From Gammaproteobacteria bacterium (GTDB taxonomy: Bacteria > Pseudomonadota > Gammaproteobacteria > Steroidobacterales > Steroidobacteraceae), in contig JAQGOF010000236.1 of NCBI GenBank assembly GCA_028293745.1, forward strand, positions 1 through 34,672: 34,672 nucleotides of DNA, in the 5' to 3' direction. How positions within the stretch are numbered: position 1 is the stretch's first letter; every line of letters starts with the position of its first letter. The notes beneath the pieces were generated by a model, which was given only the letters and a program-made list of their open reading frames with translations, had not been told where the DNA came from and did no database searches. A program made the position numbers and the translations under genes. Below, piece after piece: positions 15,177 to 23,513 of the stretch.

Positions 15177-16261
15177 CAAGTACTCCGGGTGTCGTAGGGA
15201 TAGGAGGTGTCGGCCCGCTCTTCGCGCCAGAAGCCGAGATCTTCCTGCACGGGACGGTCAGAGAAGCTGAAGATCACCGCGTCCTCACTCGCCTCATGGG
15301 TGTGCCAGTGCCAGCTGGGCACCACAAAAATGTCTTTCGGTCCCCACGTGAAGGTCTGCTCGCCGATCACCGTGCGCCCTTCTCCCTCCACCACCGCGTA
15401 CACGGTGCCATCGGTGGAGCGATAACCGGCGGACTTGAAGTGTGCCGGCAACAGTTGGATGAAGGCCCCGATGGTCGGCATGGGCGACTTGCCGGTGGCC
15501 GGATTGACGTAGCGCAATTTGTAGCCGTGCACCAGGTCCGGGGGCTGCTTGCGCCTCATGGCATCCAACGTCTCGCACGAGCGCTCGTACGGATAGTTGA
15601 TCAAGGGCGAGTTCTTATCGCCCGGCTTCCAGTCCACGGGAAACAAGTTATTCCCGAATTGCAGGCGGCTATCGTCCGCAGGCTTCTGTACCGGCTGCGT
15701 GTCGGCGGTCGAGCGTTCCGCAAAACTCGCATCCAGAAACAACACCAACGGAATGTCCAGCCCATCCAGCCAGACCATCGGCTCGGAGGTTTCATTCCCG
15801 TGGTCGTGCCAACGCCAGTTCGGCGTCAGAACGAAGTCTCCCGGCTTCATGATCGTGCGCTCACCGTTGACCGAGGTATACGCTCCCTTGCCTTCCACGA
15901 TGAAGCGAAGCGCCGATTGCACGTGTCGATGGGCCGGCGCGATCTCGCCCGGCAGGATCAACTGCAGACCCGCATAGAGCGAACGCGTAATGGAGGCGCT
16001 ACCGCGAAGGGCTGGATTCTCCAGGATGAGTACCCGGCGTTCGGCCTCCTTGGCCGTGATCAAATCACCGCATTCCATCAGAAAGGGCCGCACGACCCGC
16101 GCGTAGTCCCATTTCGCCGGAACCGTCTGGCTGCGCGGAGTTGGTTTGACGAGCGAATGCAGGCTCTCCCACAACGGGGCCATACCATGGTCGGACAGAC
16201 TCCCGTACATCTGTTGCAGCCTCGCCCGGCGAGTTGGATCCAAAGTCGGCGCTTCGCTCAT
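15176..16261 (-). CDS. nagI: Gentisate 1,2-dioxygenase (bicupin ring-cleavage enzyme)
   Basis: The 361-residue bicupin opens gentisate between C1 and C2 using Fe(II). The N-terminal cupin has PAHRHVQSALRFIVEG with ligands H111 and H113, and the third His H152 in WRWHDHG. The second cupin ends with VPSWHWHTHEAS. DRPVQEDLGFWREE is the usual C-terminal region of gentisate and salicylate 1,2-dioxygenases. The frame extends to 16600, but ATG 16261 has GAGGA upstream and matches the family N-terminus. It is followed by the hydrolase and isomerase, so gentisate or a gentisate-like ring is fully degraded here. Salicylate, 1-hydroxy-2-naphthoate or substituted gentisates are alternative substrates for this family. 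Confidence 0.93.
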   Translation of the reverse strand: MSEAPTLDPTRRARLQQMYGSLSDHGMAPLWESLHSLVKPTPRSQTVPAKWDYARVVRPFLMECGDLITAKEAERRVLILENPALRGSASITRSLYAGLQLILPGEIAPAHRHVQSALRFIVEGKGAYTSVNGERTIMKPGDFVLTPNWRWHDHGNETSEPMVWLDGLDIPLVLFLDASFAERSTADTQPVQKPADDSRLQFGNNLFPVDWKPGDKNSPLINYPYERSCETLDAMRRKQPPDLVHGYKLRYVNPATGKSPMPTIGAFIQLLPAHFKSAGYRSTDGTVYAVVEGEGRTVIGEQTFTWGPKDIFVVPSWHWHTHEASEDAVIFSFSDRPVQEDLGFWREERADTSYPYDTRST

Positions 16262-16271
16262 GGGGTTTTCC

Positions 16272-17183
16272 TCAATTGGTGCGTCCGTTCGCGCGTACGA
16301 TTGCCTCTGCCATCGCAGGTTCGCGCAACATCGCCTCCTGAAGGGCTGCCGCTTCGATCCTTCTGAATCGCTCGAGTCCGGCCGTCTCGCCGAGCACGCC
16401 CGGCTGCGACCACAGGTGCTCGAGCTCCACCAGACCCGTGAAATTCTCGAGCATCGCGTGTAACAACACAGCGCCGACGTCGAGCACACCGCCGCCCACT
16501 TCCACTCGGCCCGGTAAATCCGCAAGCTGCAGCACCATGACGTGGTCGTAGGCTTCTTCGAACAGCCTCGCCAGATTCTCCGGATCATCCATCGAAGCAA
16601 CGTGACCGGTATCGAACACGAGCCCGAACTCGGGATGGTTCACGGCCGCGATCAGCTCCAACGCCTCCCCTGTGGTCTGCAGCCACATGTCGGGGAAGGC
16701 GATCATCGGCTCCACCGCCACCTTGAGACCGGCGGTCGTTGCGGTATCCAACACGTAATGCAAATTGTCGATCACCGCGGACCTTTGCTGGGTGCGTGAC
16801 GAGTGGGCATCACCGGCCAGGAGCACCACCAGGATCTGTGAATTCACTTGGCGGGCCGCGGCCACGCTGCGCCTGACGTGCCCGAGCAACTCATTCCGGG
16901 CGCCGGATCCCGACTGGACCCACAAGGGTTGTGGGATCACTTCAAACGGCGCGTACGCGGTACACCCTGCGGCCATGCCGTGCTTCTCGAGCGCTGCCGC
17001 GACCCGCGCGACCTCTTCCTCGGGGCGGGTCGCTACCCAGGGGTAGAGCACACCGTGGAACCCGAGGCGCGCGGCGAACTCGATGTGCGCGACCGGATCG
17101 AGGCTCCCCACGCTTTCGCGAAAAAGCGGCTCGTCCACCGACAGATACCCCAGGTGGGAGGCCAGACGCAGGCCCGCGCTCAT
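16272..17183 (-). CDS. Xylose isomerase-like TIM barrel, hydroxypyruvate isomerase/sugar phosphate isomerase family
   Basis: The 303-residue AP-endonuclease-2/xylose-isomerase-like barrel has metal-site candidates E158 (VAVEPM), D191 and H194 (FDTGHV) and E255 (VELEH). QLADLPGRVEVGGG resembles the hydroxypyruvate isomerase QIADVPGRHEPGTGE motif, with its last Glu changed to Val. The fold includes hydroxypyruvate isomerase, sugar epimerases, 3-dehydroshikimate dehydratase and C-deglycosidase alpha subunits. Its start overlaps the GMC oxidoreductase stop (ATGA), so the two are coupled. The gentisate dioxygenase follows after 10 bp. The family is clear but the reaction is not; isomerisation or beta-elimination of a ketone made by the GMC enzyme is one idea. 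Confidence 0.8.
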   Translation of the reverse strand: MSAGLRLASHLGYLSVDEPLFRESVGSLDPVAHIEFAARLGFHGVLYPWVATRPEEEVARVAAALEKHGMAAGCTAYAPFEVIPQPLWVQSGSGARNELLGHVRRSVAAARQVNSQILVVLLAGDAHSSRTQQRSAVIDNLHYVLDTATTAGLKVAVEPMIAFPDMWLQTTGEALELIAAVNHPEFGLVFDTGHVASMDDPENLARLFEEAYDHVMVLQLADLPGRVEVGGGVLDVGAVLLHAMLENFTGLVELEHLWSQPGVLGETAGLERFRRIEAAALQEAMLREPAMAEAIVRANGRTN

Positions 17184-18991
17184 GGGCGATGCCCCGGTGG
17201 CGTGGCTGACCGCCTCACGACCGACAGACTACGCACTACCGCCGACGTTGACGGGGATGTCGTGGCGTTGCGCTCCTCCAGGACCATCCGGGCGATGCGC
17301 TCGCCCGTCATGATGGCCGCTAGGTTGGTACCGGCCATCATCAGCGTGGGAAACAGCGAGGTATCGGCCACCCGCAAACCCTCCACGCCCAACACCCTGC
17401 CGCGGGAATCGGTCACCGCGAAAGGATCGCTCGCGCTTCCCATGCGGCACGTGCCGCAGACATGACCACCCGGAAGGGCGTATTGGGCCACGGCGGCCTC
17501 GAAGGCGCCCGGCTCATGCAAGTCCTCGAGGCGCACGACGCCGTTGCGCAAGAGTCGACGCCGCAGGAAGCCAGGCCCTCCGAGCGCCCAGGAGGCCGCG
17601 GTGCCGTACAGATGACCGGCCATCGAGTCGGAAAACAGGACCTGGTTGTTGGGCGTCGGGAGCGACAGAAAGGCCTCGTCGATGAGTCCCGCCATCGGTT
17701 CCTGCTTCACGAGAGACGCCATGTGGCGCAATCCTGCGACCATCCGCTGCCGATCCGACTCGTGCTCCAGCATGTTAAATGCGATCTTGGGTCCCTGATC
17801 CGGCTCCGCCGGATTCAACGCCACTTCTCCGGTGGAGTAGACCTTGTTGGCAATCAACATGATGTGACCGATCTGGTTCGCCAAGGCGCCTGAACCGATG
17901 GCGAAGGAGCGGTCGTACACGTTGAGCAGCATGTCGGCATCCGGGGCGTTGCCTAGGTGGGACGAATATCGTGCGAGCATCACACACGGCGGACGGATAT
18001 GGCGTGCGCGCCGGCCCGCTGCGCGCAGATGCGCCGACACGATCAACATCGGGTGGTTCTGCAGGTTTTTGCCCACCCCGGAACGATCGGCGATCACCTC
18101 GATTCCCGCCTGACGTAACTCGCGCGCTGGACCGATCCCCGAGCGCAGCATCAATAGCGGTGTATGAATCGCTCCACTGCACAGGATCGTTTCAGCCGCG
18201 GACAGTCGCCCTGATGTCCCGTTGCGCTTGAAGTCGGCACCCACGATCGCCGTGCCCTGCGCCCGCAGGCGAACCACCTCGACGCGATCCAGAATGGCCA
18301 GATTCGGGCGTTGACGCACCTCCGCCGTCAGGAACGCCTGCGCGGCCGACATGCGGGCGTTGGCGCGGACATTGAGCGGTACGGCACCCACACCCTCGCC
18401 ATACTCGGCGTTGAGGTCCGCCACGTTGGGGATTCCGCGAGCCTGCAGCACGGTGCGCGTGGCCAAAGACAACGGACCCCAGTCGCTCTCGGGAATGCGC
18501 TCAATCTCCAGCGGACCAGAACGCCCGTGCAAAGAGCCTGAGAAATCGCGATCCGTTTCGACCTGTTTGAAGGTCTCCAGAACCTCGTTCCAGCTCCATC
18601 CCCTGACCCCGAAACGCTCCCACTCGTCATAGTCCAGCGGGGCACCTCGCTGAGCGTGCATGCCGTTGATCGCAGAGCCGCCCCCCATGACCCGCGCCTG
18701 CAGGAAGGGCGCGAGAAACGGCGCCTCGCCCGGACGTGTTGGCTTCATGTTCTGCGCCAACAATCCCGGCCAGAGAAACTCCGGATTGAAATGCGCCCTC
18801 ATGCCGATATCGCGCACCCGATCCGGCTCACGGTCGGCAAGATAATCACCCCCCGCCTCCACCAACACCACGCGAACGGACGGGTCCGCGGAGAGTCGGC
18901 TCGCGAGTGCGCAACCGGAGGATCCGCCACCGATCACCAGGTAATCGATTGCGCCGAAGGAGGAGTTCAGTAACGGTGTAGAAGTGTTCAT
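17180..18991 (-). CDS. GMC family FAD-dependent oxidoreductase (choline dehydrogenase-like)
   Basis: The 603-residue GMC flavoprotein has the FAD Rossmann motif VIGGGSSGCALASRL (19-33), the family signature GGGSAINGMHAQRG, and the C-terminal active-site region GGHVCGTCRMGS containing the catalytic His. AGTNLAAIMTGERIA follows. Such enzymes oxidise an alcohol to an aldehyde or ketone, passing electrons to oxygen or a quinone/cytochrome. The frame is open to 19399, but ATG 18991 with a weak GGTAGGT site fits the family start and lies 5 bp after the SDR-b stop. It is coupled by overlap to the TIM-barrel gene. No signal peptide is seen, so it is likely cytoplasmic. The substrate is unknown. Confidence 0.92.
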   Translation of the reverse strand: MNTSTPLLNSSFGAIDYLVIGGGSSGCALASRLSADPSVRVVLVEAGGDYLADREPDRVRDIGMRAHFNPEFLWPGLLAQNMKPTRPGEAPFLAPFLQARVMGGGSAINGMHAQRGAPLDYDEWERFGVRGWSWNEVLETFKQVETDRDFSGSLHGRSGPLEIERIPESDWGPLSLATRTVLQARGIPNVADLNAEYGEGVGAVPLNVRANARMSAAQAFLTAEVRQRPNLAILDRVEVVRLRAQGTAIVGADFKRNGTSGRLSAAETILCSGAIHTPLLMLRSGIGPARELRQAGIEVIADRSGVGKNLQNHPMLIVSAHLRAAGRRARHIRPPCVMLARYSSHLGNAPDADMLLNVYDRSFAIGSGALANQIGHIMLIANKVYSTGEVALNPAEPDQGPKIAFNMLEHESDRQRMVAGLRHMASLVKQEPMAGLIDEAFLSLPTPNNQVLFSDSMAGHLYGTAASWALGGPGFLRRRLLRNGVVRLEDLHEPGAFEAAVAQYALPGGHVCGTCRMGSASDPFAVTDSRGRVLGVEGLRVADTSLFPTLMMAGTNLAAIMTGERIARMVLEERNATTSPSTSAVVRSLSVVRRSATPPGHRP

Positions 18992-18996
18992 AAGAC

Positions 18997-19764
18997 CTAC
19001 CAGGCTCTCATGCCGCCATCGACCACGAAGTCGGAACCGGTCACCCAACTGGATTCCTCGGACGCGAGGTAGACCGCCGCCCACGCGACATCCTGGGGTT
19101 GTCCTAGGCGCTTGAGCATGACCTTGCGCTCGATTTCTTCCTTGAAGCCGGGATTGGCCGCAAAAGCAGCGCGGGTCGCATCGCTGACAATCAGCCCCGG
19201 CGAGATCGAATTGGCGCGAATCCCATGCGATGCGCCCTCCATCGCCAGCTGCAGCGTCATCGCCTTCACGCCGCCCTTGCCCGCCGAGTGCGCAAGGGAC
19301 GGCAACATCCGGGTTGAGGCGTAAGCTGCGACGGAGCCGAAGTTGATGATCGACCCGCCGCCGCGTTTGATCAGATGCGGCCAGATCGCGCGACAACACA
19401 GGAACACAATGTCCAGCTCACCGCTCAAGGTCTTCTGCCACTGCGCGCGGGTCATCTCCTGGATCCAGGCAAACTCCGCCACGGCAGCGGCGTTCACCAG
19501 AACGTCGATTCCGCCGTAACGGTCCGCGACATCGGCCATCAACATGTCGACCGTCTCTTCCTGCAGCAGATCCACTGGCGCCTGCACGTCGATGCTGCCG
19601 CCGCCCTGGCGAGCCTCCTCCGCCGCCAACCTCGCTCCCTCCACGTTGAGATCAACGCCCACAACTCTTGCGCCCTCACGCGCGAACAGGGCCGCAACCC
19701 CGCGTCCTATTCCGCTGGCGATTCCGGTAACGATCGCCACCTTCTGATTCAATCGCCCTGGCAT
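18997..19764 (-). CDS. Short-chain dehydrogenase/reductase with HxxxK in place of YxxxK (SDR-b)
   Basis: The 255-residue SDR has TGIASGIG (13-20) and D38 favouring NAD(H). Serine S144 is present, but the catalytic Tyr is replaced by His: LAHSAGKGG gives H159 and K163. NNAG is also changed to NAAA. The C-terminal half (GIRANSISPGLI, DFVVDGGM) is normal, so this is not decay by frameshift. Either His acts as the acid/base or the enzyme has a changed reaction. ATG 19764 with GAGGTGAT upstream is used; the frame runs open to 19896 inside the upstream SDR. It lies between SDR-a and the GMC oxidoreductase in the operon. Confidence 0.9.
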   Translation of the reverse strand: MPGRLNQKVAIVTGIASGIGRGVAALFAREGARVVGVDLNVEGARLAAEEARQGGGSIDVQAPVDLLQEETVDMLMADVADRYGGIDVLVNAAAVAEFAWIQEMTRAQWQKTLSGELDIVFLCCRAIWPHLIKRGGGSIINFGSVAAYASTRMLPSLAHSAGKGGVKAMTLQLAMEGASHGIRANSISPGLIVSDATRAAFAANPGFKEEIERKVMLKRLGQPQDVAWAAVYLASEESSWVTGSDFVVDGGMRAW

Positions 19765-19774
19765 GATGATCACC

Positions 19775-20752
19775 TCAAGACGTTGAAACCGGGGTGGCGC
19801 CGGCTGCCACCATTTTCTGGTACTGCCACTCGAGGAATGCCATCGCATCGGTAAATGCGCGCGTACCCCCGGCTGCATTGACGATGTCCGACACATGATC
19901 GCGAACGCTTTCTGGCGTCAGGTCCAGATCGACAAACCCCTCGGTCATGGACAGGAACTGTAGTGAGATGCGCCCGGCGCCCGTATCCACAATGGCGCCG
20001 TTGAATTGACAGTGCTCGTGAGCCAGATAGCCGACGACGGACGAGACCAGCTCCGGACGGACGTAGCGCCGCCACCAGGCCTCCGCGTGAGCCATCGACT
20101 CAATCGCCGGCCGCTCGGGAACATCCGGGTGAAAGAACCCCTCCATCATGCGCGTGTACCCGGTGACCGACAACGCGTTGGCCCGGATGCCCAGCGCAGC
20201 ACCCTCCAGTGCGAGGGCTCGCGCAAGTCCCGTGAGCGCGGTCTTGGCCATGACATAGTGCGCCTGGTTCGGCAGGCCCGACAGGGCGGCTTGCGAGCTG
20301 ATGAGAATGATTCGACCAAACCGTTGCCGTTCCATATACGGCCACGCGGCCCTACAGATCAGGAACCCGCCGTCGGCGTGGGTGGTCATGAGCTGTCGAT
20401 ATTGCTCGTAACTCAGGCTGCCAAAAGGCGCGAACGTCACCGGCCCCGCATTGTGAACCACGATGTCCACGCGAGCGTAAGCCTGCACCGCCGTGCGAAC
20501 GATGTTGGCCGCGCCCGACTTGGTGGCCACTGAGTCGAAGCTCGGCACAGCGGCACCGCCAGCGGACTGAATTTCCGCCACCACGCTTTCGGCCGGACCG
20601 CGGGACGCGCCCGCTCCATCCAACGCAACCCCGAGGTCATTCACGACGACCCGCGCGCCTCGTTCGGCGAGTAGCAGGGCATGCGCGCGTCCGAGTCCCC
20701 GCCCCGCGCCGGTTACGATCGCTACGCGTCCTTCGAATGTGAGTCGACTCAA
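19775..20752 (-). CDS. Short-chain dehydrogenase, multifunctional-enzyme type (SDR-a)
   Basis: The 325-residue SDR is longer than the usual 250. The N-terminus resembles the 3-hydroxyacyl-CoA dehydrogenase domain of peroxisomal-type multifunctional enzyme 2 (17-beta-HSD type 4): TGAGRGLGRAHALLLAERG, VVNDLGVALDGAG with D39, and a GPAESVVAEI segment. NAGP is at 101-104, Ser at 152-153 and Y166-K170 (HYVMAKTAL). A C-terminal extension of about 65 residues after the core (from about 260) has no recognised domain. This group acts on hydroxyacyl-CoA or hydroxysteroid-like substrates. It is the first enzyme gene after the TonB receptor, 27 bp downstream, and is followed by SDR-b after 10 bp. Confidence 0.9.
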   Translation of the reverse strand: MSRLTFEGRVAIVTGAGRGLGRAHALLLAERGARVVVNDLGVALDGAGASRGPAESVVAEIQSAGGAAVPSFDSVATKSGAANIVRTAVQAYARVDIVVHNAGPVTFAPFGSLSYEQYRQLMTTHADGGFLICRAAWPYMERQRFGRIILISSQAALSGLPNQAHYVMAKTALTGLARALALEGAALGIRANALSVTGYTRMMEGFFHPDVPERPAIESMAHAEAWWRRYVRPELVSSVVGYLAHEHCQFNGAIVDTGAGRISLQFLSMTEGFVDLDLTPESVRDHVSDIVNAAGGTRAFTDAMAFLEWQYQKMVAAGATPVSTS

Positions 20753-20779
20753 CTGACACCCCCGTGGCCGTAGCGCCCG

Positions 20780-23068
20780 CTAGAAGGTATATTCAACTCG
20801 CAGTCCATAGGTCCGTGGGGGCAGGTCGATCTCCTCGTCGTACCCGCCTGGATTGTTTGCTTCGCTCATGAACATCGGCACCGCCTGATTGGTCAGGTTG
20901 CGGCCCCACAGACTCAGCCGCAGTCGATCCAACTGCGCCGGCGTGTAAGCAACCTGCGCATTCAGCAGGTTCGAGATCGGGGATTTCAGGTGATTATCCG
21001 GTGTGGCGTACCAACCATTCCGGTAGGAATACGCCACGTTCAAGTCGAACGGCCCCACCGCTGTCGGTAGCTTGTAATCCAGCGACAGGTTCGCCGACCA
21101 GTCCGGCGTGTACGGCAGGCGATTGCCCGCTGCGCTCCCAAACACCGGCAGGTTCCCTCCCCCCTGCGCCACACTCTGCGGAATCAGGTCCTGGGCATCG
21201 GGGAAATACACAAAGCGGTCGTGCAGCCACTCCATGCCGGCCTGCACCGTCAAGTCCTGTGTGAGCTGAAACTCCATATCCCAGTCCAGGCCATAGATAT
21301 GCGCCTCGGCGCCGTTCTCGATATCCGAGTGCGTGGGCGTGAAGACGGTGACCTGCAGTTGCGAATACTTATAGAAGAAGGTGGACGCGTTCAGCCGCAG
21401 GCGATGATCGAAGGCATCGCTCTTGATACCCAACTCGTAGGCGTCGAGCACCTCCGGGTTGACCGGCTGGGCGTTGGGACCGCCTGCGGGAATGGTGTTG
21501 TAGACGCCGCTCTTGAAGCCCCGGTTGTAGGAGACGTAGCCGAGCAGGTGGTCGCTGAAATGATGGTCGAACGACAGCCGCCAGGTCAACTTGTAGAACG
21601 TCTTCTGCGTATCTGTGAGGCCGGTCTGCACCGCAGGCGCAGGCGGCAGGAAATTCAGGATGGTCACCCCGGTGATGCCGCGCGTCTCACGCGTGTACCG
21701 TAGCCCCGCGGTGACATTGGTGTCGCTCATGAACGGCATGGGCGCCGTGCTCTGGCCGAACACCGCATAAGAGTCCGTCATCTCATCGGCCAGAAAGTTG
21801 ATGGAGTCCAAAGGCGCCGGCGCCGCGGCGGTGCCTTCGATCGTAAAAGGCTGATAGGCCGCATGCCCATGCAGATAGAAGAAGCCGCCCACCCACTTGA
21901 TGACATTGTGATCCGGTGAGGAGACCTGCAGCTCCTCGGTAATCTGCCGCTCCTTCTCCAACCAGCCGGCCTGCTCAGCCGCAGTGGGGATGGGTTGTGC
22001 AGACCAGAACAGGTTCTTTTCCGCGTCCCGGTAAGCGGTGATGTTCGTCAGGTGCGCGAAGTCAAAGTCGTGTTGATAGTTGAGACTGGCGCCGCGCTGC
22101 TTGAAATCGTCAAAGGGATCCAGGTAGTTGTTGATATCCCACGGGCCGCCCGTAAACAGGAAAGGCTGCCCCGTCGGCTGAGGAGCCCCCGGACCCCAGT
22201 TGCTCGGGTGCCCGTACACCAGACGGAACGCATCCAACGTGCTGGAGTGCGTCCTCTCGAAGTCGAATGCCAAGGTCAGCGTGTCGACATCGCTCGGCGT
22301 GAACAGCCACTTGGAACGGGCGGCCAGGTCCTGGTTCTTCTGAATCTCATCGCCCGTGTAGAGATTGCGGCCGTAGCCCTGGCCCTGATTGGAGAAGTAG
22401 ACGGCCAGATCCGCCGCCAGGTTGTCGGTGAGCCCGCCGGTGACATAGGTCGAGGCTTGCGCCGTGTTGTAGTTTCCGTAGGAGACTGCCGCCGAGCCGC
22501 CAAAGGCGTGGCTCGGCGCCTTGGTCGTGATGCTGATGACGCCGCCGGTCGCGTTCCGGCCGAACAACGTCCCCTGCGGTCCCTTGTCGACCTCGATCTG
22601 TTGAATGTTACTCAGTTGCAGAAGGCTGCCGCTGAGACTGGCGATGTACACCCCATCGACATACGTTGCAATGGAGTTCTCCCCGCCCGCCTGAATGGCC
22701 GACGTGCCCACACCCCGCAGATGCGCCTGCAGTCCATTCATGCTGCCTTGCATGGTCAAGCCCGGGATCGCCGCGGCGACGTCCAGAGTGTCCTGCACGC
22801 CATGCGCGGCGAGGTCACTTGCGGTGATCGCGGAAATCGCAATCGGCACATCCTGGATGTTCTCGCGCCGTTTGTTGGCGGTGACAACCACTTCCTGCAA
22901 TCCGCCGGACCCGGCCCCTTGATCGGCATCCGTGACCACCTGTCCCGTCGCGACCGCAGGTTGCGGCGCCTGAGCGAGCGCAACTGCGCCCGATGCCAAC
23001 AGTACACTGCCGCACACATTGACTATCGACTGCACTCGAGCTGCGCTCTGGACCCGCACAATCAACAC
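20780..23068 (-). CDS. TonB-dependent outer membrane receptor (first gene of large operon)
   Basis: The roughly 762-residue receptor has an N-terminal hydrophobic signal (VCGSVLLASGAVALAQA) and a TonB-box-like LQEVVVTANKRRENIQDVP. The plug domain contains LRGVGT and GPQGTLFGRNATGG, followed by a 22-strand-type barrel ending in YGLRVEYTF with the terminal Phe needed for Bam assembly. It imports a substrate across the outer membrane using TonB energy. Receptors of this kind are widespread in sphingomonads and related gammaproteobacteria for hydrophobic carbon sources. No ATG is available: an in-frame stop lies just upstream, and the choices are TTG 23077 or GTG 23068. GTG 23068 is preferred because GAGGGG sits 9 bases upstream. 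The position at the head of the operon suggests it takes up the pathway substrate. Confidence 0.92.
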   Translation of the reverse strand: MLIVRVQSAARVQSIVNVCGSVLLASGAVALAQAPQPAVATGQVVTDADQGAGSGGLQEVVVTANKRRENIQDVPIAISAITASDLAAHGVQDTLDVAAAIPGLTMQGSMNGLQAHLRGVGTSAIQAGGENSIATYVDGVYIASLSGSLLQLSNIQQIEVDKGPQGTLFGRNATGGVISITTKAPSHAFGGSAAVSYGNYNTAQASTYVTGGLTDNLAADLAVYFSNQGQGYGRNLYTGDEIQKNQDLAARSKWLFTPSDVDTLTLAFDFERTHSSTLDAFRLVYGHPSNWGPGAPQPTGQPFLFTGGPWDINNYLDPFDDFKQRGASLNYQHDFDFAHLTNITAYRDAEKNLFWSAQPIPTAAEQAGWLEKERQITEELQVSSPDHNVIKWVGGFFYLHGHAAYQPFTIEGTAAAPAPLDSINFLADEMTDSYAVFGQSTAPMPFMSDTNVTAGLRYTRETRGITGVTILNFLPPAPAVQTGLTDTQKTFYKLTWRLSFDHHFSDHLLGYVSYNRGFKSGVYNTIPAGGPNAQPVNPEVLDAYELGIKSDAFDHRLRLNASTFFYKYSQLQVTVFTPTHSDIENGAEAHIYGLDWDMEFQLTQDLTVQAGMEWLHDRFVYFPDAQDLIPQSVAQGGGNLPVFGSAAGNRLPYTPDWSANLSLDYKLPTAVGPFDLNVAYSYRNGWYATPDNHLKSPISNLLNAQVAYTPAQLDRLRLSLWGRNLTNQAVPMFMSEANNPGGYDEEIDLPPRTYGLRVEYTF

Positions 23069-23513
23069 TTCACGCAACCCCTCACGTCACATTGATCTGG
23101 CAAATGAAGGCCAGGGCGTGGCCGGAATTTTGTATCGCTTGGCCTCGCGCACTGCCTTGCAGCGCCTTGGACGGTAAAGAGGCCGGCAATCTTTGTCTAA
23201 CGGCAAATCATGATGTTCTGATCACAACTTTTAATCACCGGGTGCCGCCTGCCGCACGGAGCCCTCGGTACCCATCGCCCGCCGATCCATATTCTTTCGC
23301 TGCGGGAGCCACCCGCGCGCTGCTGGACCAAGCGCTCCTCGGTGATCACATTCCGCGAACAGGCGATCAGAATTAACTGCAGCACGTGCGCGATCGCCAG
23401 CTCAGAATGAACCAATAATGGGCGCGGGCACACCGCGCCAGCGACAGGTCCTGCAGATCGATCCACAGCCGCCCGCTCGGCTGGGGCGCTGCGTTTGCCG
23501 ATGGAGAATACGA
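23069..23513. promoter_or_regulatory. Divergent intergenic region between receptor operon and ThDP operon
   Basis: This 445 bp region has no convincing gene and must hold the promoters of both large operons. It contains a dyad TGAT-N6-ATCA at 23211-23224, which has the general look of a LysR half-site pair, and TGATCACA occurs at 23219-23226 and 23343-23350. I could not find a confident -35/-10 pair on either strand. Binding by one of the three LysR proteins is inferred. Confidence 0.4.

Noticed and set aside
14843..16366. A 507-codon plus-strand open frame
   Set aside because: It is antisense to gentisate dioxygenase and fumarylpyruvate hydrolase and has no recognisable domain.
21995..23095. 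A 366-codon plus-strand open frame
   Set aside because: It is a shadow of the TonB receptor gene and has no domain or ribosome-site support.
23078..23513. CRP-like site around TGATCACA
   Set aside because: Neither copy makes a good TGTGA-N6-TCACA match.
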